Positions 52,778 to 58,835 of a stretch of 64,000 nucleotides of DNA are shown here, piece after piece; position 1 is the first letter of the stretch, and each line of letters begins with the position of its first letter. Below the pieces are notes generated by a model that saw nothing but the letters and a program-made list of their open reading frames with translations, was not told where the DNA came from and searched no databases. The stretch comes from Pusillimonas sp. UBA3987 (lineage in GTDB: Bacteria; Pseudomonadota; Gammaproteobacteria; Burkholderiales; Burkholderiaceae_B). A program made the position numbers and the translations under genes. The stretch is taken from assembly GCA_002384935.1 (NCBI GenBank), contig DGCD01000009.1, positions 248,001 to 312,000 on the forward strand. Reading direction: 5' to 3'.

Positions 52778-52961
52778 CTAAATTCAATAACAAAGTCAAA
52801 AGGCATCATAGCAAAAACCCTAGGCGCGGGGGTGTTTTTGCCTGGGACAAATCACTCTCTCTTGGCCTGATTTCCCATTCTTTTGATTTCAAAATGGTTC
52901 GCTGCGTCCTTTTGCGCATACACCACACAAGTAATTTTCACTCTCTCGACATTATATTTTT

Positions 52962-52974
52962 TTGTTTATACAAT
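52962..52974 (+). promoter_or_regulatory. BrnA-type operator/promoter retained upstream of orphan brnA
   Basis: TTGTTTATACAA followed by T resembles the TTGTAGTTACAAT site in front of the intact brnTA at 53395, in the same context (T-run before, AATAAA after). The TACAAT part can serve as a -10 box. It suggests that the orphan antitoxin gene kept the autoregulated promoter. Confidence 0.5.
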
Positions 52975-52987
52975 AAAATTAAAAAAT

Positions 52988-53041
52988 ATGCGAGAGGTAC
53001 GCTTGTATGAACAAAAAACAGCACCGCAAAACCACCACTGA
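52988..53041 (+). pseudogene. Fossil of brnT: last codons only
   Basis: An 18-codon reading frame starts ATG and continues REVRLYEQK. REV-x-LY is also the end of the intact BrnT at 53411-53677 (REVNLYAET), and the GAGAGGT segment stands at exactly the same distance from the brnA start codon in both loci. I read this as the surviving 3' end of a brnT gene whose body was deleted, leaving the promoter fused to the antitoxin. Confidence 0.6.
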
Positions 53042-53279
53042 GCCGGACAACCCAGAATGGACAGCGTTAGCAGTAAATAGCGCAAAGTACCTGACCGAGC
53101 TACCCAGTTCGTTGCAAAACAAGTTACGTGGACAAAGAGGACCTCAGAAAGCGCCACGAAAGCTTCAAACCGCCATTCGCTTCGACGCCGACATCGTTCA
53201 AGCCTTCAAAGCCCAGGGCCCCGGCTGGCAAACACGCATGAACGACGCATTACGTGAATGGCTTAAACAACAGGCCTGA
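53007..53279 (+). CDS. brnA: Orphan BrnA-family antitoxin
   Basis: A 90-residue BrnA. The C-terminal ribbon-helix-helix/dimerisation part (AIRFDADIVQAFKAQGPGWQ followed by TRMNDALREWLKQQA) is almost identical to that of the second BrnA at 53664-53930, also at DNA level, while the N-termini differ. BrnA normally neutralises the RNase BrnT and represses its own operon. No complete brnT precedes it, only the fossil described at 52988. It may still bind the neighbouring BrnT or its operator. Confidence 0.85.
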   Translation: MNKKQHRKTTTEPDNPEWTALAVNSAKYLTELPSSLQNKLRGQRGPQKAPRKLQTAIRFDADIVQAFKAQGPGWQTRMNDALREWLKQQA

Positions 53280-53394
53280 TCATCAATTCAGGCGAACCCT
53301 GATCAAGGGTTTTTACGCCAGGATAAACATGCGGAGCACTGACCCCTGAATCAACGATCACGTCTTAAAGTCAAGATCTTCCATTTATTAATTT

Positions 53395-53407
53395 TTGTAG
53401 TTACAAT
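53395..53407 (+). promoter_or_regulatory. Palindromic operator overlapping the brnTA -10 box
   Basis: TTGTA-GT-TACAA is a perfect palindrome and its right arm forms TACAAT, a plausible -10. It ends four bases before the TTG start of brnT, so the transcript would have almost no leader. BrnA is the expected repressor. Confidence 0.5.
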
Positions 53408-53410
53408 AAA

Positions 53411-53677
53411 TTGAAAATTGACTTTGACCCTGACAAAAACCACATAAATATCGAAAAGCACGGTATCCCGTTATCCGCAGCCTCAAATTTTGAGTGGGCG
53501 TCAGCAATTACCTGGGAAGATATTCGATATTCGTACGGCGAAAAACGACTGATCTCGCTGGGTTATATCGGCAGGCGTTTGCATGTACTCGTGCACACAC
53601 CCAGGCTTAATTCCCGGCGAATTATTAGTTTGCGTAAAGCAAACAGCAGAGAGGTGAATTTATATGCCGAAACTTAA
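53411..53677 (+). CDS. brnT: BrnT-family ribonuclease toxin
   Basis: An 88-residue BrnT with the family pattern FDPDKNHINIEKHGIPLSAA, then ITWEDIRYSYGEKRLISLGY, LHVLVHTPR and RRIISLRKANSREV. BrnT toxins are RelE-like ribonucleases that stop translation. The frame begins with TTG at 53411; the alignment with other BrnT proteins starts exactly there and no ATG is available, and no Shine-Dalgarno site is visible, which suggests low or leaderless translation. The end overlaps brnA by 14 bases. Confidence 0.88.
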   Translation: MKIDFDPDKNHINIEKHGIPLSAASNFEWASAITWEDIRYSYGEKRLISLGYIGRRLHVLVHTPRLNSRRIISLRKANSREVNLYAET

Positions 53678-53930
53678 ACCTCACACTATTATCCCAACCA
53701 GTCAGGAAGACGCGCAAATTAACCGCGCTATTACCAAAGACCCCGACACCAGCGATTTAACAAAATCGCCTTTCCTGAAACGGGTGGGGCGTCCGCGAAT
53801 TGCGTCACCCAAAATACAACTAACCGTGCGGTACGACGCCGACATCGTTGAAGCCTTCAAAGCACAGGGGCCTGGCTGGCAAACCCGCATGAACGACGCA
53901 TTGCGCGAATGGCTTAAGCAGCAGGCTTAG
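53664..53930 (+). CDS. brnA: BrnA-family antitoxin
   Basis: An 88-residue BrnA that overlaps its toxin gene by 14 bases. The N-terminal half differs from the orphan copy upstream, but the last 33 residues (RYDADIVEAFKAQGPGWQ, then TRMNDALREWLKQQA) match it except at two positions. It should neutralise BrnT and repress the operon. The two BrnA genes lie about 650 bases apart in tandem, evidence of a local duplication. Confidence 0.88.
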   Translation: MPKLKPHTIIPTSQEDAQINRAITKDPDTSDLTKSPFLKRVGRPRIASPKIQLTVRYDADIVEAFKAQGPGWQTRMNDALREWLKQQA

Positions 53931-53939
53931 TCAACGCAT

Positions 53940-54242
53940 ATCAGCGCCACAACTAGCAATCTATTCAAAGAGCTAGGCTTCGCCCCAGATGAAGCTAAAA
54001 AATTTCACGCCGAATCGCAGCATCTTATTTCTGAAAAGTTGCGGCTCAAAGAATATTTGATGAGTGAAATTAGTCAATGGATTGCCGACAACAACCTAAA
54101 GCAAATCGAAGCCGCTGCAATCCTGGGCATTACCCGCCCGCGCGTGTCTGATGTTGTAAACAAGAAAATGCCCAAGTTCACCATTGATGCATTACGTGAA
54201 TGCCCACCCACGAACCGCCTGAGCTTCACAAACCGGGATTAA
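53940..54242 (+). pseudogene. Decayed XRE-family antitoxin gene (HigA/COG5606-like)
   Basis: The frame after the brnA stop reads SNLFKELGFAPDEAKKFHAE, an HTH core of EISQWIADNNLKQIEAAAIL, then GITRPRVSDVVNKK and FTIDAL, which is the usual XRE antitoxin pattern. No ATG or GTG occurs before the N-terminal family sequence (first candidate TTG at 54039, well inside the fold), and after FTIDAL the sequence departs from the family. So the gene has lost its start and its true end. No toxin gene of the HigB/RelE type is beside it. Confidence 0.55.
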
Positions 54243-54574
54243 TCGAGAACCGCCAGCGCAACCTCTGGAGCTTTGTCTAGAATCCTCAACAGCGATTTCG
54301 CTGCCCCTGTGGGACTCCGTTTCCCCTGCTCCCAATTCCGGATAGTCTCTATAGGCACATCAATGCGTTCCGAAAATTGAGCTTGACTTAGCCCCAAACG
54401 TCTACGAACACGTCGCGCGAAACGCGCCGCGTCATACATAGCATCTGTGTTATCGGCCACAATCTGGCGCGCAATATCCTCTTCCGTCGTGGCATCAACG
54501 CGCGCAAGATCAACACGCCCCCGAGCCATTGGGGCAGCGTCTGCCAAATTAAGCGTTACGCGTACTTTTCTCAT
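54239..54574 (-). CDS. XRE-family antitoxin paired with a BrnT-type toxin
   Basis: A 111-residue protein from the ATG at 54574. The C-terminal HTH (RVRRRLGLSQAQFSERIDVP, then IETIRNWEQGKRSPTGAAK) resembles NadS/HigA-like antitoxin regulators. The N-terminal half has no ribbon-helix-helix BrnA features. It overlaps the upstream BrnT-like gene by 26 bases, so it fills the antitoxin position normally held by BrnA. It should bind the toxin and repress the shared promoter. Its 3' end overlaps the decayed XRE gene on the opposite strand by four bases. Confidence 0.8.
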   Translation of the reverse strand: MRKVRVTLNLADAAPMARGRVDLARVDATTEEDIARQIVADNTDAMYDAARFARRVRRRLGLSQAQFSERIDVPIETIRNWEQGKRSPTGAAKSLLRILDKAPEVALAVLD

Positions 54575-54830
54575 ACTGAATGACCTCACGTTTATTCGCT
54601 TTACGCGCCGAAATGATACGAATCGAATCAGATCTTGGGGTATAAACAACTACAAAAAGGCGATGATCAACCATGCCCATAAGCTGATAGCGATCTTCCC
54701 CATAGCTATGCCGAGTATCCGACCGGATAACACGATTCGGATCAAAAAACGCTCCGATTGCATAAGCGAAATCAAACCCGCGCTCGTGAAAGCAAGCGTC
54801 ACTTTTCGATTCATCCCATTCAAAATCCAT
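54549..54830 (-). CDS. BrnT-family ribonuclease toxin (second copy)
   Basis: A 93-residue BrnT-like protein from the ATG at 54830: FEWDESKSDACFHERGFDFA, IRSDTRHSYGEDRYQLMG, LFVVVYTPR, and RIISARKANKREV give the family fold. The frame is open a further 12 codons upstream, but the ATG at 54830 matches the family start. A TATAAT lies only six bases before it, so the mRNA would be nearly leaderless or start inside. The gene is followed in overlap by an XRE antitoxin rather than BrnA. Confidence 0.82.
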   Translation of the reverse strand: MDFEWDESKSDACFHERGFDFAYAIGAFFDPNRVIRSDTRHSYGEDRYQLMGMVDHRLFVVVYTPRSDSIRIISARKANKREVIQYEKSTRNA

Positions 54831-54836
54831 GGGAGA

Positions 54837-54853
54837 ATTATAGTTCAATGAAC
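54837..54853 (-). promoter_or_regulatory. Promoter -10 and adjoining operator of the BrnT-XRE pair
   Basis: On the minus strand TATAAT (54837-54842) is directly preceded by GTTCATTGAAC (54843-54853), a perfect inverted repeat around one base. A dimeric XRE antitoxin bound here would block the promoter. Confidence 0.5.
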
Positions 54854-54879
54854 CACCTTCCAGCAACCAGCTTTAACCC

Positions 54880-57132
54880 CTAAAACACACCCCGCCAACT
54901 TAACTGCACCCCGTGGTCTTGCACACCTGCGCCATACACGCCGCTATAACCCAGCACCAGTGCTGAGGCACTTGAAATCTGCCCGGCTACATTCAACGCC
55001 ACATGCAAGGCGTTTTTCAATACAGGCAAGCCATTCGAGGTGAACACCGCCTGGTTGCGGCTGTCGCGAAAGCGCTGGCTCGACACCACTTGCGTATCGC
55101 CGCGCGCATGGCGCCAGGCCAGCGTTAGCCGTGCCGTTGCCACACCCGTTGCTGTTTCAATGCGCGCCCGCCCACGCACACCCAATTGGCTGTACCACAC
55201 CGTATGGCGCGACCCGTTCACCACCAAGGCCGCCGCACCGCCGTCTTCGCTGAAACCGCCCAGCCGCAGTTGCACACCGGCCAGGCGCATAAAGGGCGAC
55301 ACCGCATACCGTGCCCGCCCCCAAGGCGCAATGGCCCAACCGCTTTCCCAGGCACGCCAGGCCGCCTCGCCGAAAACCTGCACGGTATGGGCCTGCGTGG
55401 AACCCGATAATTGGTCTTGCAGCGACCCAGCGGAAACCACCCGCCCGGTATGCACACTGTGCCGGCTATACGCCAGACCCCCCACCGTTGAAAGCCCATG
55501 ACGGCGCCACGCCACATTCACCCCCACATGCAGGGTATTGGCGCGTGCATCGGCCGACCCGCCGCCACTTAACTGATTCATACGGGCAAATTGCCCGCCC
55601 ACCAAACCACCCAGCCACACATCGGGCGCAACGCGATGCTGCCCCCCGGCAAACACACCTTGCACGGTCCGCTCATCGCCCCACACACCCTGTTGGCCGG
55701 GGCGCGAACGGCTGGCATGAAACGCCTGTGCCCATGCTCCTTCCTTCTGGTTGCCAAACACCGCTTCGCGCACAAAACGGCTGTCTTCCATTAAGCCAGA
55801 CTGCACCGAGGCCAGCCACGCGCCGCCCAGTTGCCGATACGCACTACGCGCCGTGGGTTCATCCATTCCCACCACCTCTTCGAACAAACCGGGGTTGGGC
55901 GAACCCGAACCGCCGTCGTCAATTTCTTCGGCCACCGTCTCTTCATCCGGCGTTTCACCCGGGTCGGTTAACGGCACATCGTTACGAACCAGCGTTAGCG
56001 TGACGTGGTTCGCGCCATAACGTAACGAAGGCGTCAGGAACGCCAGGTTGCTGCTCACCGTATCAAAACGCGTACCGGCCAAACCGCCCGCGGCCAACAA
56101 AATGGTGAATTCGGTTTCGGGCTGCCATGCGCCATTGGCCGCCAGGGTCTGCACCGCGCCCGCCAGGTAGGCCGTGCCACCCACCTGCAGGGCATCGGCC
56201 TGCCCGCTGGGATGTGCCTCTACCTGGAATACGGCACCGCTATTGAATACCGCATCGCCCTGCACGGTTAGCGTACCAATGCTATTGCCGGGGGCCAACA
56301 CGCCGCCCGGCGCTACCACAACCGAACCCACGCTGCCCACGCCTTCCAGACGGGCCGCCGCATTCACCGCCACCGCGCCGGGTAAATCGGTATTCACCGC
56401 CAATACCCCTTCGTTCACCACCCACTGGCCGGAAAACGGCGCCGCGTCACCCGTTAAATTCAAGCGCCCGGCGCCTTGCTTTACCACCTGCGCATTGCCC
56501 AGCAACAAACCCGCATGTTCGGCCTGGCCACCGGCCACGCGCCAATGCACTTGCGTATCGGGCACCACATGGATATCCGGCGTGTACCAGGAAGCCGGCA
56601 ACGTGGCGGCCAAATCCACCTGGGAAGCCTGCACCGCCGAGGCCACCCGCACCCCCGGGGCGTACACCAGCTCTGTTCCCGTATTGGCATGCACCATGCC
56701 CAAGCCAGCAGCCCGGTTATGCCCCAGCGTGAGCCGCCCCTGCAGCAGGCGCGTGGTGCCTCGATACGTATTGGCGCCGGCCAGGGAAAGCGTGCCGGCC
56801 CCCAGCTTGGTTACGCCCTCCATCGAGCCCACCGCATTACTTAGCACCCCCGCCAGGCGTGCGCTTGCGCCTTCGTGCACATTCAGCACCGCCACATCGC
56901 CAATGGCATACGCCTGCACCGTTTCAAACCCGGCCTGCGTTAAATGGGCCACGTCGCCCATAAACACATACGGCGCCTCGGGCAAACCCGGCAAAGTCGC
57001 GGCTTCACCGGCCCAGGCCAGGCCCATGCCCAGGCCCGCATGGCCTTTCCACGACGGCGCCGACCCCGACACCAACACACAAAACGCTACCACCACCATA
57101 ACGCGCAACAACTTTCTTAATGCTTGTCTCAT
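54880..57132 (-). CDS. Autotransporter (type Va) with beta-helix passenger
   Basis: A 750-residue secreted protein. The N-terminal signal sequence has a basic start (MRQALRKLLR) and a hydrophobic core, and cleavage near residue 40 (AWA-GE) is likely. The passenger carries autotransporter-associated beta-strand repeats such as VTKLGAGTLSLAGANTYRGT and VVKQGAGRLNLTGDAAPFSG, then a conserved VVAPGGVLAPGNSIGTLTV junction. After a D/E/P linker (near residues 395-415) the beta-barrel domain runs from about 475 to the C-terminus, ending in aromatic F (WRGVF), the BAM recognition signature. The passenger is short and shows no recognisable enzyme. Adhesion or biofilm is possible; not shown. Confidence 0.87.
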   Translation of the reverse strand: MRQALRKLLRVMVVVAFCVLVSGSAPSWKGHAGLGMGLAWAGEAATLPGLPEAPYVFMGDVAHLTQAGFETVQAYAIGDVAVLNVHEGASARLAGVLSNAVGSMEGVTKLGAGTLSLAGANTYRGTTRLLQGRLTLGHNRAAGLGMVHANTGTELVYAPGVRVASAVQASQVDLAATLPASWYTPDIHVVPDTQVHWRVAGGQAEHAGLLLGNAQVVKQGAGRLNLTGDAAPFSGQWVVNEGVLAVNTDLPGAVAVNAAARLEGVGSVGSVVVAPGGVLAPGNSIGTLTVQGDAVFNSGAVFQVEAHPSGQADALQVGGTAYLAGAVQTLAANGAWQPETEFTILLAAGGLAGTRFDTVSSNLAFLTPSLRYGANHVTLTLVRNDVPLTDPGETPDEETVAEEIDDGGSGSPNPGLFEEVVGMDEPTARSAYRQLGGAWLASVQSGLMEDSRFVREAVFGNQKEGAWAQAFHASRSRPGQQGVWGDERTVQGVFAGGQHRVAPDVWLGGLVGGQFARMNQLSGGGSADARANTLHVGVNVAWRRHGLSTVGGLAYSRHSVHTGRVVSAGSLQDQLSGSTQAHTVQVFGEAAWRAWESGWAIAPWGRARYAVSPFMRLAGVQLRLGGFSEDGGAAALVVNGSRHTVWYSQLGVRGRARIETATGVATARLTLAWRHARGDTQVVSSQRFRDSRNQAVFTSNGLPVLKNALHVALNVAGQISSASALVLGYSGVYGAGVQDHGVQLSWRGVF

Positions 57133-57167
57133 ATCTTGTCCTTATCGTTATGCAATTCGTCATGGCT

Positions 57168-57183
57168 ATGACAAATTTGTCAT
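57168..57183. promoter_or_regulatory. Perfect 16-bp palindrome between autotransporter and Xre gene
   Basis: ATGACAAATTTGTCAT is its own reverse complement and lies 36 bases upstream of the autotransporter start, in the 187-base divergent gap before the Xre-RES pair. It is a candidate binding site for a dimeric regulator. Confidence 0.5.
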
Positions 57184-57319
57184 TATTTTGAAGGACAAGC
57201 TAAAGTTATTGATCAAAAAACCGTAATCATTCAGTAATACCTTGTTGTTCCGCGTTTTGGGGCGTGTGCCATGCACATTTAACAAGGAAAAAGAACAAAA
57301 CACACATTAAAGAGGACTC

Positions 57320-57763
57320 ATGGAAACGAACCGTCGCCCCAAGTCAGCCACCCGCCGCACATCAGCACCCGCCCCAACCGGCCTGGAAACCGCCGGGCCG
57401 CCTGCCCAGGCACTGTCGGCCCCGCACGTCCTGGCCACGGCATTACTGAACGCCGGCACGCAACTGAACCTTAATCACAGTGAACTGGCGGCGGTACTGG
57501 GCCTGCATCGCAGCGCCATCAGCCGCCTGAAACAGAACCGGCAACTGAAGCCCGACTCGAAACAAGGCGAGCTGGCGCTGATGCTCATTCGTATCCACCA
57601 GGCCCTGCACGCGCTAAACGATGGCAACCTGCCATGGATGCAACATTTCATGCACAGCCCCAACCACCTTACCGGCCAGGTACCTGCGCACCAAATACAA
57701 AACATCGAGGGGTTGTTCAAAGTGATGCTTTGTGTCGAAGCGCTTCAGCATCCGGCGGCCTAG
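57320..57763 (+). CDS. Xre/MbcA/ParS-family antitoxin
   Basis: A 147-residue protein. After a disordered basic, Ala/Pro-rich N-terminus (to about 35), an HTH (LNHSELAAVLGLHRSAISRL) and the DUF2384 toxin-binding domain (LMLIRIHQALHALNDGNLPW, then GLFKVMLCVEAL) follow. It would neutralise the RES-domain protein encoded 18 bases downstream and repress the operon. A GAGGA ribosome binding site precedes the ATG. Confidence 0.85.
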   Translation: METNRRPKSATRRTSAPAPTGLETAGPPAQALSAPHVLATALLNAGTQLNLNHSELAAVLGLHRSAISRLKQNRQLKPDSKQGELALMLIRIHQALHALNDGNLPWMQHFMHSPNHLTGQVPAHQIQNIEGLFKVMLCVEALQHPAA

Positions 57764-57781
57764 CCGGCCAAGGCGTGCACC

Positions 57782-58426
57782 ATGGCAAGCAACAACGCCC
57801 CACCCCTGCCCATCGGCCCGCTGCAAGGATTGCTTTACCGGTTTGCCACACCCGCGTCGCATCGGGCCGCATTAAGCCTAACCGGCAACCTGCGGGCCGC
57901 CGCCGTACTGAATACGTTATTGGAAAACGCCGCCCCGCCCCGGCTGAAACACGTTGCACCCCTGGTGCGCCAAGCCCTGCTTAGCCCCTGCGCGCCCTGG
58001 TCGAACCCCTTGCGCGGGCCCAACGACACAGGCCTACTTGTGGGCACCGCACACTTGCACACCGCCGTGAACGCCTGCGCACAACGGCAGCAACAATTCT
58101 GGAACAGCATGCCCCCACACCCCGGCCTGCGTTGCCTGCACAGCGTTCACACCCTCTATTCCATGACATACACCACCAACAGCGGTGTGAACCTGCGCGC
58201 CATAGCGCTGGCGCCGGAGCAAATTCATACCACGGCCAGCATACTGCGGGCGCACGACGTGGCGGTGTTTACCTACCCTGCGGCAGACCCGCTGGATGCG
58301 CCCAACATTGGCGTGCTGAACCACCATGCGGTTGAAAACAGTGAAACGCAGTATATGGGTACCTGGGTGTGCGAGATCAGTACGCGCGGGACACAAATTG
58401 AACGCCATACCTTACCGACAAAATAG
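57782..58426 (+). CDS. RES-domain toxin
   Basis: A 214-residue RES-family protein. It matches the proteobacterial RES group that begins with a short LYRF motif carrying the conserved arginine, then has the PWSNPLRGPNDTGLLVGTAH segment, and ends with VAVFTYPAADPLDAPNIGVL. Characterised RES toxins degrade or use NAD+. The antitoxin gene directly upstream is the normal partner. The stop overlaps a palindrome that belongs to the hipBA promoter region. The catalytic R-E-S trio is not fully assignable by eye. Confidence 0.75.
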   Translation: MASNNAPPLPIGPLQGLLYRFATPASHRAALSLTGNLRAAAVLNTLLENAAPPRLKHVAPLVRQALLSPCAPWSNPLRGPNDTGLLVGTAHLHTAVNACAQRQQQFWNSMPPHPGLRCLHSVHTLYSMTYTTNSGVNLRAIALAPEQIHTTASILRAHDVAVFTYPAADPLDAPNIGVLNHHAVENSETQYMGTWVCEISTRGTQIERHTLPTK

Positions 58427-58500
58427 AAACATATAAATTGCTTATTAAATAAAAAGCAACTAATATGTTTCTATTAAATTAAAAGCAACTTATTTGTTTC
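58425..58500 (+). promoter_or_regulatory. hipBA operator region: two tandem 29-bp repeats and a palindrome
   Basis: Two adjacent 29-bp copies (58443-58471 and 58472-58500), each beginning TATTAAAT and ending TGTTTC with AAAAGCAACT inside, differ at three positions. AGAAACATAT at 58425-58434 is the exact inverse of ATATGTTTCT at 58463-58472, and TTGCTT/AAGCAA flank the centre. The array ends two bases before the hipB ATG, so several HipB dimers could bind and shut the promoter. Confidence 0.65.
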
Positions 58501-58502
58501 TT

Positions 58503-58835
58503 ATGGACGCTTTGCTAGATCAAATTCGCGAACGGCGCATCCGGTTGGGGCTCAAGCAAAACGACATGCTTTTACGCGCGGGCATTTCACGCCAGCAATA
58601 CCAGCGCCTGGAATCCAAAGGTAACCCCCGGCTTGATACGCTTAACCTTGTTGCCCTTGGGTTACAAGCCGAACTTATGTTAATTCCTAAAGAGAAACGA
58701 GAAGCCGTTCTGGCGATACTGAACGCCAACCCGCAAAAGCCCAACAAAAATCAGGAAAATCATTCCACCCACGACACCGAAAACCCCATTGCCGACAACC
58801 CCTGGCAGGGGCTACTGAACCAGGACACTGAATGA
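58503..58835 (+). CDS. hipB: HipB-like antitoxin/regulator
   Basis: A 110-residue XRE HTH protein from the ATG at 58503: LLDQIRERRIRLGLKQNDML, then RAGISRQQYQRLESKGNPRL and LNLVALGLQAELMLIPKEK. The C-terminal 35 residues are polar and probably disordered (NPQKPNKNQENHSTHD). It overlaps hipA by four bases (ATGA). HipB proteins bind HipA, block its kinase and repress the operon. Confidence 0.87.
   Translation: MDALLDQIRERRIRLGLKQNDMLLRAGISRQQYQRLESKGNPRLDTLNLVALGLQAELMLIPKEKREAVLAILNANPQKPNKNQENHSTHDTENPIADNPWQGLLNQDTE

Noticed and set aside
52811..52842. Hairpin GCAAAAACCC...GGGTGTTTTTGC upstream of the hemerythrin gene
   Set aside because: The arms pair only with a two-base bulge; it could be chance and its role is unclear.
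55311..57226. Plus-strand open frames of 230 and 350 codons opposite the autotransporter gene
   Set aside because: Proline/threonine/arginine-rich low-complexity translations with no domains; the minus-strand frame has signal peptide, passenger repeats and barrel.
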